This document shows positions 1 through 7,521 of a stretch of 64,000 bases of DNA, one piece after another; the first letter of the stretch is position 1; the number at the start of each line of letters is the position of its first letter. A program made the translations under genes and the position numbers. Origin of the DNA: Halobacillus litoralis (lineage in GTDB: Bacteria; Bacillota; Bacilli; Bacillales; Halobacillaceae); contig NZ_JAIVAJ010000008.1 in NCBI RefSeq assembly GCF_020171725.1, positions 1 to 64,000 of the forward strand, in the 5' to 3' direction. Under the pieces are notes generated by a model, which did no database searches, had not been told where the DNA came from, and saw only the letters and a program-made list of their open reading frames with translations.

Positions 1-9
1 ATTCAAAGG

Positions 10-76
10 GAAGTCCTCCTTTTGATGTTTGTATTTGGTTGTACAAACGCATCATATCGGAGGGCTTCTTTTTTTA
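10..76 (+). terminator. Rho-independent terminator of an upstream + strand gene
   Basis: Positions 10-19 pair with 59-68 with one G-U wobble, and an eight-T run follows directly. The inner part (TTTGATG against CATCATA) can extend the stem. The gene it would end lies left of the window. Confidence 0.65.
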
Positions 77-96
77 CAAGGACCCCTTCATACAAT

Positions 97-200
97 CCCA
101 CAGGAATCTCCTGCGGGATTAACGGACCACGGCGAGATCCACTTAGGCTTTAGCCTAAGTTAGCTCGGCGTCCGCCGCGGAAAGCGAGCTATTTTCCACC
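97..200. repeat. Dispersed palindromic Bacillaceae intergenic repeat (degenerate)
   Basis: Two hairpins sit side by side: CCCACAGGA (97-105) against TCCTGCGGG (109-117), and ACTTAGGCT (141-149) against AGCCTAAGT (152-160). A GCGGAAAGCGAGC tail follows near 177-189. From memory this wording (TCCTGCGGG, ATTAACGGACC, GCGGAAAGCGAGC) recurs between genes in many Bacillaceae genomes; I cannot count copies here and saw no second copy in this window. The rest of the 1-262 gap holds only terminator hairpins. Confidence 0.5.
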
Positions 201-246
201 CCACGACTCACTCTATTTTATTCAGAACCTTCTCAACAACTAAAAA

Positions 247-268
247 GACTAACGCGACGGCGTTAGTC
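247..268 (-). terminator. Terminator of the LytTR gene
   Basis: A perfect 9-bp stem (GACTAACGC, 247-255, with GCGTTAGTC, 260-268) has a 4-nt loop, and on the minus strand it is followed by TTTTTAG. It overlaps the stop codon of the LytTR gene. Confidence 0.75.
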
Positions 269-631
269 TCTCCATTTGGTCAACATCTCTTCTAACCTCT
301 TCTTGGTCATATATGCTTTCTCCGAACTTCCGTAGAATTCAACGCTGAACGTACAATTTGCAAACAACTCGATATCTTTTATTTGGTGCATGTTCACAAT
401 GTAGGATTTATGTGCTCTGAAAAATTCATCCGGAAGCTCGCGGCCGATGTCTTTTAGCGATTGATGAGTATAGTAATCTTCAGTATTTGTAATAATTCTT
501 GTACAACGTTGAGATGTTTCCATAAAAATAATGGATTCCAGACGTATAAAACTAACTCCTGATTTGCGTACGATAATCAACTTATTTTCGTCATTATAGT
601 CGGTTGTAAGTATCATCTCAGTAGTCCCCAT
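263..631 (-). CDS. Stand-alone LytTR-family DNA-binding protein
   Basis: This 122-residue protein is essentially one LytTR DNA-binding domain with no receiver or membrane segment. The segments IIFMETSQRCTRIIT, LKDIGRELPDEFFRAHKSYIVN and YMTKKRLEEML match the beta-strand/recognition pattern of LytTR proteins such as those of the AgrA/LytR group. Seen: a size and motif set typical of small LytTR regulators that act without a kinase partner. No clear ribosome-binding site precedes the first ATG, and the next ATG, five codons in, is an alternative. A candidate promoter lies 95-120 bp upstream and a terminator overlaps the stop, so it appears monocistronic. It is divergent from the Bce-type operon, so control of that locus is conceivable but not shown. 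The target genes are unknown. Confidence 0.8.
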   Translation of the reverse strand: MGTTEMILTTDYNDENKLIIVRKSGVSFIRLESIIFMETSQRCTRIITNTEDYYTHQSLKDIGRELPDEFFRAHKSYIVNMHQIKDIELFANCTFSVEFYGSSEKAYMTKKRLEEMLTKWRD

Positions 632-724
632 TTCTCAAGGAGGGATCTTAAAAAATGGAATCCTGAAGATGGTGAACCTGTTCTTCTCACCTCCAAGAGT
701 GTTTTCATCAGTCGTGGCACTTTC

Positions 725-753
725 AAGATAACGCTTTCTAACAAATGAGTCAA
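725..753 (-). promoter_or_regulatory. Candidate sigma-A promoter for the LytTR gene
   Basis: On the minus strand TTGACT (748-753) and TATCTT (725-730) are separated by exactly 17 bp. The site points toward the LytTR gene and leaves a leader of roughly 90 bases. Confidence 0.5.
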
Positions 754-875
754 TATTATCCATTAACTCTTAATTTGACCTTTACACAATTTACACTTCA
801 CTTTCCTTCGAACAGGAGGTGTCCGGATGATAACTTTGCTATAATTTGGGTACTATCAAACCTGAGGTGGATCAT

Positions 876-1565
876 ATGTTCAAAATTCTCATCATCGAAG
901 ACGACCTGACCTTATTCCAACAAATCCGGGACCGCCTTAAGCAGTGGTCTTATGACGTATATGGCATTGAAGATTTCAGCCAAGTGATGGAAACCTTCAC
1001 ATCGGTGAAGCCAGAACTTGTAGTGATTGATATTCAGCTTCCGAAGTATGACGGGTTTCACTGGTGCCGGCTTATCCGCGAGCATTCCAGCGTTCCGATT
1101 CTTTTCTTATCTTCCCGGGATCACCCGACCGATATGGTGATGTCGATGAATCTTGGAGCGGACGACTTCATTCAGAAACCGTTCCACTTTGATGTCCTCA
1201 TCGCCAAAGTCCAGGCGCTGCTTCGCCGTGCGTATAATTACAATGCGGAATCGAACGAACTCAAGACGTTCAACGGAGCCAACGTCGATTTCGAGCAGAA
1301 CCGGCTGACGAGCGATCATGGAACGATCGAACTGACGAAGAATGAGACGCTGATCTTGAAACTGCTCATCGAACAAAAAAATAAAGTGGTCAGCCGCGAT
1401 ACGCTGATCGAAAAGCTTTGGCAGGATGAACGTTTTATCAGCGACAATACGTTGACGGTCAATGTCAACCGCCTGCGCAAGCGACTTGGTGAAATCGGTC
1501 TTGAGAAAACCATTGAAACGAAAACCGGGCAGGGATATAAAGCTATTGAGAAGGTGAAACCATGA
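876..1565 (+). CDS. OmpR-family response regulator, BceR-like
   Basis: This 229-residue regulator has an N-terminal receiver (acidic EDD near residues 8-10, phospho-acceptor Asp52 in VVIDIQLP, KPF near residue 105) and a C-terminal winged-helix domain ending in a typical TVNVNRLRKRL segment. I chose the ATG at 876 because GAGGTGG lies 6-7 bases upstream; an earlier TTG at 846 has no ribosome-binding site. The stop overlaps the kinase ATG by 4 bp, so the two are translationally coupled. Together with the kinase, ATPase and FtsX-type permease this is the layout of the BceRSAB family, which senses and removes antimicrobial peptides such as bacitracin in Firmicutes. The actual inducer cannot be read from sequence. 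A TATAAT at 840-845 could be its -10 box. Confidence 0.9.
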   Translation: MFKILIIEDDLTLFQQIRDRLKQWSYDVYGIEDFSQVMETFTSVKPELVVIDIQLPKYDGFHWCRLIREHSSVPILFLSSRDHPTDMVMSMNLGADDFIQKPFHFDVLIAKVQALLRRAYNYNAESNELKTFNGANVDFEQNRLTSDHGTIELTKNETLILKLLIEQKNKVVSRDTLIEKLWQDERFISDNTLTVNVNRLRKRLGEIGLEKTIETKTGQGYKAIEKVKP

Positions 1566-2587
1566 TGCCCGCCTATCTCAGGGAAAAAATGAGCTGGATT
1601 GTGTTCATAGGCACACTTCAAGGATTCCTCCTCCTACTCAGTGCGCTCGATGCCACCATTCCATTCGAGTCTGTCCTTTATTACGTCTTCCTCTCAACGA
1701 GCGCTTTCCTCGTGTTTCTTTTTGTAAGGTACAAGAGAGAATCGGCTTTCTACCAGCAGTTGAAGGAGCGTGTGATGGATCAGGATGTCACGAGTATTCC
1801 AGAAGGGCTTCGTCCGTTTGAAAAAATCGTGGAGACGACATTGAAAGATGAAATGCACCAGCTTCAGCGCAGAGCTTCTACACTGCAGCGGGAGACCGAG
1901 GAAGAAAAAGACGAGCTGCTGGCATGGATTCATGAAGTGAAAACACCACTGACGGCGATGGACTTGATGCTTCAAGATATCGAGGACCCTGAGCTGAAAC
2001 AGCCGTTGAAGTATGAATGGCTAAGAATCCATCTCCTTCTCGAGCAGCAGCTCCACCAAAAGCGCCTGCCTTTTATGGAGAAGGATATCTACATGGAACA
2101 AGTCGATTTGAAGCCGCTCTTATTCAACGAAATTAAGACCCTGCAATCCTGGTGCAGACAGAAAGGGATTGGCATCGAGATCGATTTGGAGGAAACGACC
2201 GTGCTGACCGATGCAAAGTGGGTGACGTTCCTCATCCGTCAGCTGCTCACCAATGCTGTGAAATACAGTGAGAACGCGGATATTCACATCACCTCAAGCC
2301 TTCAGAATCAACATGTTCACTTTGCAATCCAAGATTTCGGACGAGGCATCGACCCTAGTGACCTGCCGCGCATTTTTGAGAAAGGCTTCACGTCCACCTC
2401 CCATCACCACGACTCTAACTCGACAGGAATGGGTCTCTATTTAGCTGACCGGATCGCAAGGACGCTCAAAATCGATTTACAAATTGAATCCCAACTCCAC
2501 AAAGGAACGACCGCCACCCTCACGTTCTCTAAGCCGAACGATTTTACGGAGCAAAAGAATTTCGTACAACCGACCACGAGCATGTGA
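1562..2587 (+). CDS. Intramembrane-sensing histidine kinase, BceS-like
   Basis: The 341-residue kinase has two N-terminal membrane helices (about residues 12-29 and 37-55) joined by only a few residues, so it lacks an extracellular sensor domain, as in intramembrane-sensing kinases. The H-box is WIHEVKTPL with His124, followed by an N-box (LLTNAVKYS), a DFGRGI G1 box and TGMGLYLADRIA as G2. In BceS-type systems the kinase reads the state of its partner ABC transporter rather than binding drug itself. Its ATG overlaps the regulator stop. The C-terminus runs about 20 residues past the catalytic domain. A hairpin begins at the stop codon, so the transporter genes probably also use their own promoter. 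Confidence 0.9.
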   Translation: MMPAYLREKMSWIVFIGTLQGFLLLLSALDATIPFESVLYYVFLSTSAFLVFLFVRYKRESAFYQQLKERVMDQDVTSIPEGLRPFEKIVETTLKDEMHQLQRRASTLQRETEEEKDELLAWIHEVKTPLTAMDLMLQDIEDPELKQPLKYEWLRIHLLLEQQLHQKRLPFMEKDIYMEQVDLKPLLFNEIKTLQSWCRQKGIGIEIDLEETTVLTDAKWVTFLIRQLLTNAVKYSENADIHITSSLQNQHVHFAIQDFGRGIDPSDLPRIFEKGFTSTSHHHDSNSTGMGLYLADRIARTLKIDLQIESQLHKGTTATLTFSKPNDFTEQKNFVQPTTSM

Positions 2588-2611
2588 CAAAAACGTCACA
2601 TGCTTTCCCTT
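2581..2611 (+). terminator. Hairpin after the kinase gene
   Basis: CATGTGAC (2581-2588) and GTCACATG (2595-2602) form a perfect 8-bp stem with a 6-nt loop, followed by CTTTCCCTTTTTT. It overlaps the kinase stop and separates the two-component genes from the transporter genes. It could be a terminator or attenuator; the GTGAC/GTCAC arms also resemble an inverted-repeat regulator site. Confidence 0.6.
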
Positions 2612-2616
2612 TTTTG

Positions 2617-2658
2617 TTCGTTCAATCGAAGGAAACAAAGCAGAAAGCCTACTATACT
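2617..2658 (+). promoter_or_regulatory. Candidate regulated promoter of the Bce-type transporter
   Basis: TATACT at 2653-2658 is a good -10 box, but the -35 position (AGGAAA) is poor, as expected of an activator-dependent promoter. An inverted repeat TTCG-N6-CGAA (2617-2630) lies just upstream of the -35 zone, where a BceR-type regulator would bind. The assignment is inferred from position. Confidence 0.4.
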
Positions 2659-2687
2659 GAACGTATCATCAAACGGGAGGAATGCAC

Positions 2688-3450
2688 ATGCCATTACTTG
2701 AAGCTGTGAAAATTCATAAAAGTTATGGAAATAAATTCACGAAACAGGAAGTGCTGAAAAGCATCGACCTGACGATTGAAAAAGGAGAGTTTGTCAGCAT
2801 TATGGGTGCGTCAGGTTCAGGAAAAACGACGCTTCTCAACGTGCTCTCTTCCATCGATCAAGTCAGCCAGGGCTCGATTCAAATCGGAGATACAGAGATC
2901 ACGACGAAGAGGGAGAAGGCACTGGCCGAGTTCAGAAAGCATCATCTCGGCTTTCTTTTTCAAGAGTATAACCTACTCGATACGTTGACGGTGAAGGAAA
3001 ACATTCTTCTTCCGCTTCTCTGTGGCGAAGATTTCAAAGAAGGCGGCACAGAAGCAGTTTGATCAAATTGCAAAGGATCTTGGCATTGAAGATATCGCTC
3101 ATAAATATCCAAATGAAATTTCCGGTGGACAGAAGCAGCGTACGTCAGCGGCACGTGCCTTCATTCACGAACCGAGCATCATATTTGCGGATGAACCGAC
3201 GGGCGCACTGGATTCGAAGTCTGCCTCCAGCCTTTTGGACAAACTGAGCGAATTGAACGGCAAAAGGGACGCAACCATTACGATGGTGACCCACGACCCT
3301 GTCGCTGCCAGTTATGGCTCGCGCGTCATTTTTATCAAAGACGGTCAGATGTATACTCAGCTTTACAAAGGGGAGCAGACGCGCGAGGCTTTCTTGAAAG
3401 ACATCATGAAGACCCAGGGCGTATTGGGAGGCGTTCACCATGACGCTTAA
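2688..3450 (+). pseudogene. BceA-like ABC transporter ATPase, frameshifted
   Basis: The gene reads as a peptide-detoxification ATPase in two frames. The first frame carries Walker A (GASGSGKTT) and the Q-loop (FQEYNLLD) and ends at 3062. The second picks up near 3019 and carries the signature ISGGQKQR, Walker [13 protein letters not shown] and the H-loop VTHDP through 3450. One extra base within about 3015-3018 (CTTCTCTGTGG) explains the break: removing it gives [11 protein letters not shown] and a 253-residue protein, the usual family length. The ATG at 2688 is preferred because GGGAGG at 2675-2680 is too close to the ATG at 2682. The end overlaps the permease start. Either the transporter is inactive in this strain or the base is a sequencing error; every ATPase motif is otherwise intact, so decay would be recent. 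Confidence 0.8.
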
Positions 3451-5371
3451 TCAACTCATATGGAAAAGCTTTAAGAAGAATATAGGGCACTACTCTCTTT
3501 ATATCTTTGCCCTGATTTTCAGCGTATCTCTATACTTTGCCTTTGTGACGATGAGCGCATCTCCGGATACCTCGTCCGCTCAGCAGACGACAACAGGAAG
3601 CGTCGGCATCAGACTAGCTTCCATCGTACTGATCGCGATTGTTGCGGTGTTTCTGTTATACGCCAACCGTATTTTCATTAAGAGACGAAGTCGTGAGATC
3701 GGTCTTTATCAGCTGATTGGAATGACGAAGAATCAAGTGTTCCGTGTTCTCAGTATCGAACACTTCCTGTTGTATTTCAGTTCGTTAGCCGTCGGCGTAT
3801 TCATCGGTTTTGCAGGCTCGAAGTTTCTCGAGCTCATTTTGCTGAACATCACCGGGCAAACGGCGGTAGCATCCCTTGTGTTCTCGACTGAGGCGCTGGT
3901 CCAGACGCTGATTCTGTTCACCATCATCTACGCCCTCATCATGGTCTCAAACGCCTTGTTCATTCGAAAAAAGAGCATTCTGGACTTATTCAATGTCCGT
4001 GCCACTCGTGAAGGAAAGCGACAGTCCGTGGTCGAAGTGATCATCGGGGTTCTCGGAATCCTGCTTATTGGCACTGGTTATTACGTCTCGTCCGTGTTGT
4101 TCGATGGAGATATTGTACGTGTCGAACTTATCTTCGGAGCGATGCTGTTCATTTTATTTACCGTCATATTAGGGACTTATCTCTTTTATAAAGGGTCTGT
4201 TTCATTTATCGGACATTTGATCCGGAAGAAAAAAGGCGGCTATTTGAATGTGACAGAGGTGATTTCTCTATCCTCCATCCTATTCCGGATGAAATCGAAC
4301 TCCCTTATGCTGACGGTCATCACAACGGTTTCGGCCCTTGCCATCGGGCTGCTTTCCTTGAGCTACATCACGTATTATTCTGCAGAAGAGACCGCAAAGG
4401 ATATTGTTGCGGGCGACTTCGCCTTTATGGACCCCGATGGTTCAGAAGCGTTCATTCAAAAGCTTGAGCAGAATGGCATCGACTTTGAGGCCAATGAAAT
4501 CGAAATCGTCCGTTCCAACCTGAATGTCAAAGAGCTCGTCCAAGCGGACCTTGACTCGTTCAATTTTGATGCCTCTGAAATGATTGTCGCGGTCATTGGT
4601 GACGAAGACGTTCCAAATCTCAACGTGGAAAAAGATGAAGTGGTGTTCTCTGGACGAAACGACTTGATGGAGAAGGTTGTGTCGCTTGAAGATACCGGTA
4701 CTGTCCTGTTCGAGGGAGTCGGAGAGAAGCAGCTCACCGCAACAAAGGACGAATACTACATCAGTTACTTTTTCTCCAGTGGTGGTCTTCCAGCGGCTGT
4801 TGTCGACTCGGAAACTTTCACTCAAATCCAAGAGGCTCGTGATCCTGAGCTTCAGTTCGGAAGCAACGTTCAGGTAACGGTCAACATTGATGGAAATGGA
4901 CAGTTAGAGGAAGCCAACAAACTGTTCAACGAAATGGAAAGCGGAGAATTACCCCAGTACTCCCGCTTGAACATGACCACCGATCAAAAACAAAGCATCG
5001 GTCTATCCTTGTTTATCATTGGATTCCTCGGGCTGACCTTCCTGATCACGTCAGGTTGTATTCTTTACTTTAAACAGGTGGATGAAAGCGAAGAAGAGAG
5101 AGCGAACTACACGATTCTACGAAAGCTCGGCTTTACACGGACAGACCTTCTACGAGGCATCATCCAGAAGCAGCTCTTCAACTTCGGCATCCCGCTTGCC
5201 ATCGGACTGCTTCACAGCTATTTCGCTGTCCAATCAGGGTGGTTCATTTTCGGATCAGAGCTATGGGCACCGATGTTTATCGTCATGGGAATCTACGCAT
5301 CGCTTTATTCTATTTTTGGACTCCTATCCATTCAGCATTATAGAAAAGTGATACGCACGTCTCTGCGTTAA
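3440..5371 (+). CDS. BceB-like ABC transporter permease (FtsX superfamily)
   Basis: The 643-residue membrane protein has the BceB layout: an N-terminal helix, a block of helices to about residue 310, a large extracellular domain of roughly 200 residues (about 315-520) and C-terminal helices. The [18 protein letters not shown] segment near residue 75 is the conserved coupling region of FtsX-type permeases, and [16 protein letters not shown] near residue 555 is the second copy. The large outer loop is characteristic of peptide-sensing Bce permeases. The start overlaps the end of the ATPase gene by 11 bp. The open frame is intact although the partner ATPase is frameshifted, so this gene has not decayed. 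Substrate range cannot be told from sequence. Confidence 0.88.
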   Translation: MTLNQLIWKSFKKNIGHYSLYIFALIFSVSLYFAFVTMSASPDTSSAQQTTTGSVGIRLASIVLIAIVAVFLLYANRIFIKRRSREIGLYQLIGMTKNQVFRVLSIEHFLLYFSSLAVGVFIGFAGSKFLELILLNITGQTAVASLVFSTEALVQTLILFTIIYALIMVSNALFIRKKSILDLFNVRATREGKRQSVVEVIIGVLGILLIGTGYYVSSVLFDGDIVRVELIFGAMLFILFTVILGTYLFYKGSVSFIGHLIRKKKGGYLNVTEVISLSSILFRMKSNSLMLTVITTVSALAIGLLSLSYITYYSAEETAKDIVAGDFAFMDPDGSEAFIQKLEQNGIDFEANEIEIVRSNLNVKELVQADLDSFNFDASEMIVAVIGDEDVPNLNVEKDEVVFSGRNDLMEKVVSLEDTGTVLFEGVGEKQLTATKDEYYISYFFSSGGLPAAVVDSETFTQIQEARDPELQFGSNVQVTVNIDGNGQLEEANKLFNEMESGELPQYSRLNMTTDQKQSIGLSLFIIGFLGLTFLITSGCILYFKQVDESEEERANYTILRKLGFTRTDLLRGIIQKQLFNFGIPLAIGLLHSYFAVQSGWFIFGSELWAPMFIVMGIYASLYSIFGLLSIQHYRKVIRTSLR

Positions 5372-5396
5372 GCATTCACTGCCGAAACATACAATG

Positions 5397-5438
5397 AACC
5401 CCGTCGAGAGCATGTCCATCCATGCACTCGTCGGGGTT
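5397..5438. terminator. Hairpin between the convergent permease and SDR genes
   Basis: AACCCCGTCGAG (5397-5408) pairs with CTCGTCGGGGTT (5427-5438) with one mismatch, and GCATG/CATGC extends the stem. The T-tract after it is weak, so a shared bidirectional role is likely but not certain. Confidence 0.55.
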
Positions 5439-5456
5439 ATTGTCATGATTGATGCT

Positions 5457-6218
5457 TTATTCACTAAATGAACGCTGAACGTACGGATACAGGGGATCTT
5501 TCAAGTGAAATTCATACGTTTCCCCGTCCACGATTCCAACGACTTTGCTGCTATCATAAAGCTCAAGCAGGAACTGAGCCATTTCTTTCGCTGTATGGTA
5601 CTGCTTCACATTGCCCTCATACTCAATGTCTTCTACATCCAACGAACGCTTCATGAACTCGGTTTCCGTTGCAGCAGGTGCCAGGACTTTCGCTTTCATT
5701 TCAGCACCTTTCCCTTGCAGCTCTTGAGCAAGTCCTTCTGTAAAGGCGCTGACGAAGAACTTGGTGGAGCAATAGGTGACCGCTCCTCCTACGATGTTGT
5801 AGCCGCCTGCTGATGAGATGTTTAACAGCTGTGTTCCTTCTTTATTTTCGTAATCCCGTGCGAACAAGGTAGAAAGAACCGTTAAAGCTTCCACATTCAA
5901 TCGAATCATCTTCTGAATCTTATTTAAATCCTGTTCTGCTACAGGATCAAAGTTTCCAAACCCTGCATTGTTCACGAGTGTTTCCAGTTCATATTGCTTC
6001 AGGTCTTCATAAAGACCATGGACGCGTTCACTAACGGTCAAATCTTCCGGCTTCACAATGACATCCACATCATACTTCGCTTGAATGTCCGCTTTCAATT
6101 CTTCCAGTTTTCCCTCTCGACGTGCAACGAGGATCAAATTCTTCCCTCTTGCAGCAAATGCGATGGCAGCTTCATATCCAATTCCAGAACTAGCTCCTGT
6201 AATTACCGTATAAGTCAT
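5457..6218 (-). CDS. Short-chain dehydrogenase/reductase (classical SDR)
   Basis: This 253-residue protein begins MTYTVITGASSGIGYEAA, with the TGxxxGIG dinucleotide-binding motif, and continues with NNAGFGN, a catalytic Ser (NISSAGG) and YCSTK for the Tyr-x-x-x-Lys pair. The Arg pair in ARREGK after strand two favours NADPH. It resembles DltE/YqjQ-type oxidoreductases; the substrate is unknown. The start at 6218 is chosen because GGAGGG lies 7 bases upstream; an earlier ATG at 6275 would lie inside the promoter. The gene is transcribed from a MerR-type promoter at 6255-6285 and is divergent from the merR gene, so it is very probably the target of that regulator and responds to whatever the regulator senses. 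Confidence 0.87.
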   Translation of the reverse strand: MTYTVITGASSGIGYEAAIAFAARGKNLILVARREGKLEELKADIQAKYDVDVIVKPEDLTVSERVHGLYEDLKQYELETLVNNAGFGNFDPVAEQDLNKIQKMIRLNVEALTVLSTLFARDYENKEGTQLLNISSAGGYNIVGGAVTYCSTKFFVSAFTEGLAQELQGKGAEMKAKVLAPAATETEFMKRSLDVEDIEYEGNVKQYHTAKEMAQFLLELYDSSKVVGIVDGETYEFHLKDPLYPYVQRSFSE

Positions 6219-6254
6219 AGGTGAACCCTCCACTTTAGAATGTGTTACGCTATC

Positions 6255-6285
6255 ATCATACAAATTCAAGTGCACTTGAAGTCAA
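6255..6285 (-). promoter_or_regulatory. MerR-type promoter with 19-bp spacer and palindromic operator
   Basis: On the minus strand the -35 TTGACT (6280-6285) and -10 TATGAT (6255-6260) are separated by 19 bp rather than 17, the hallmark of promoters that MerR proteins activate by untwisting DNA. A perfect 16-bp palindrome, TTCAAGTGCACTTGAA (6265-6280), fills the spacer. It drives the dehydrogenase and lies 45 bp from the divergent merR start, so the regulator may also control itself. Confidence 0.82.
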
Positions 6286-6324
6286 GCTTGGTCACTTGGA
6301 GACACAGAAGGAGAGGACAGATCG

Positions 6325-6696
6325 ATGTACACAATCAGCGAGGTAGCTGAAAAAACAGGGATTAAACCCCATACCCTCCGCTACTATGAAGAAGAAGGGA
6401 TCATGCAATCCGAACGAACTCCATCAGGCATTCGAAGGTACACCGAGCAGCAAGTGGGCTGGCTGCGTTTTATTTTGAAGCTACGAGAAACGAACATGCC
6501 AGTCTCTCAAATCAAGCAGTACACGCATTATGTAAAAGAAGGGGACCATACAGCTTTGGACCGGCTACATTTACTTGAAGTCCACATGCAGAACATCCAG
6601 CAGCAAATGGCCGAATTACGAGAAACCGAGGCCATGTTGGAAAAGAAAGTGAAGATGTACAAAGAGATGATTCATACCACGGACACCCTCAAGTAA
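6325..6696 (+). CDS. MerR-family transcriptional regulator
   Basis: The 123-residue protein has a MerR winged-helix N-terminus (YTISEVAEKTGIKPHTLRYYEEEGI, then RTPSGIRRYTEQQV) followed by a long dimerisation coiled coil (about residues 80-115) and no extra ligand domain. It contains no cysteine, so it is unlikely to sense metals or electrophiles through a thiol as MerR, ZntR or AdhR do. A good AAGGAGAGG site precedes the ATG. Divergent placement and the 19-bp-spacer promoter make the neighbouring dehydrogenase its clear target. The signal is unknown. Confidence 0.9.
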   Translation: MYTISEVAEKTGIKPHTLRYYEEEGIMQSERTPSGIRRYTEQQVGWLRFILKLRETNMPVSQIKQYTHYVKEGDHTALDRLHLLEVHMQNIQQQMAELRETEAMLEKKVKMYKEMIHTTDTLK

Positions 6697-6708
6697 TGCC
6701 CCTTTCAC

Positions 6709-7521
6709 TCACTTTTTCAGTTCGACTGACACGATTTCCGGTCGGTTGAAAAGACGTTGGGGGAAGATGCTGTTGCCGAGGCCGCGACTCACGATCATTG
6801 TCGTACCGACCTCTTCATGCTTCCCTGACGTGTAAGCCGGAAATACGCCCTGTCCCGGGGCCACGAGTCCTCCGATGAAAGGGACTCGGAATTGACCCCC
6901 ATGGGCGTGACCAGAAAATACGAGGTCCGCTCCCTGCTCCTGATAAAGGGAAAAGAACTCAGGTCGGTGGGACAACAAAATGGTGTACGATTCTCCACTT
7001 AGTGTTTGTACCACCCGTTCACTGAAAGAGCCTGAAAATGTGGGATCCTCTACCCCAGCAAGCGAAATCACCTCACCTTTCCTTTGGAGCTCGAGAGATT
7101 CATTCCTCAGGACATGAACCTCTTGTGCTTCAAGTTCTTCTATCAATTCTTTTGTTTTACCGGACCCCCGTTCATGATTTCCTGTCACAAAATAAACAGG
7201 AGCTGTGTTCTTCAATTGGGTTAAAAGCGTTACACCTGGTTCCAGTTGATTTCGACTCCGGTCGAGGAGATCACCAGTGAATACGATCAGGTCCGGATTC
7301 TGTTCTTCCACCCTCTCGATCAACCGCTTCTGATCTTCTCCGAACCATTTGCTGTGCAGGTCAGAGAGGTGCACGATTTTATATCCATCAAAGGCTTCCG
7401 GCAGTTCTTGATCGGTGACGATAATCTCTGTTTCACTCAGTATATTGTCTTCGATATAAAGAACGATAGCTGCTACCGTAATCGGCAGCAGCACCATCCA
7501 TAACGTATAGAGTTTCCTCAA
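6709..7521 (-). CDS. Membrane-anchored metallophosphoesterase (YkuE/YaeI-like)
   Basis: The 270-residue protein has one N-terminal membrane helix (about residues 5-24) and then the calcineurin-like metallophosphoesterase motifs in order: HLSDLHS, VFTGDLLDR, VTGNHERG, LLSHRPEFF and FSGHAHGGQ. These residues bind the dinuclear metal centre. Relatives in Bacillus (YkuE) sit at the outer face of the membrane or wall and are of uncertain substrate. Its ATG overlaps the stop of the upstream oligoendopeptidase by 4 bp, so the two are co-transcribed and probably coupled, though no functional link is obvious. It converges on merR, separated by about 12 bp. Confidence 0.87.
   Translation of the reverse strand: MRKLYTLWMVLLPITVAAIVLYIEDNILSETEIIVTDQELPEAFDGYKIVHLSDLHSKWFGEDQKRLIERVEEQNPDLIVFTGDLLDRSRNQLEPGVTLLTQLKNTAPVYFVTGNHERGSGKTKELIEELEAQEVHVLRNESLELQRKGEVISLAGVEDPTFSGSFSERVVQTLSGESYTILLSHRPEFFSLYQEQGADLVFSGHAHGGQFRVPFIGGLVAPGQGVFPAYTSGKHEEVGTTMIVSRGLGNSIFPQRLFNRPEIVSVELKK

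Noticed and set aside
3015..3025. Programmed ribosomal frameshift in the Bce-type ATPase
   Set aside because: The site has no slippery heptamer or downstream hairpin that I can see, and family members are encoded in one frame; a plain indel or sequencing error is simpler.
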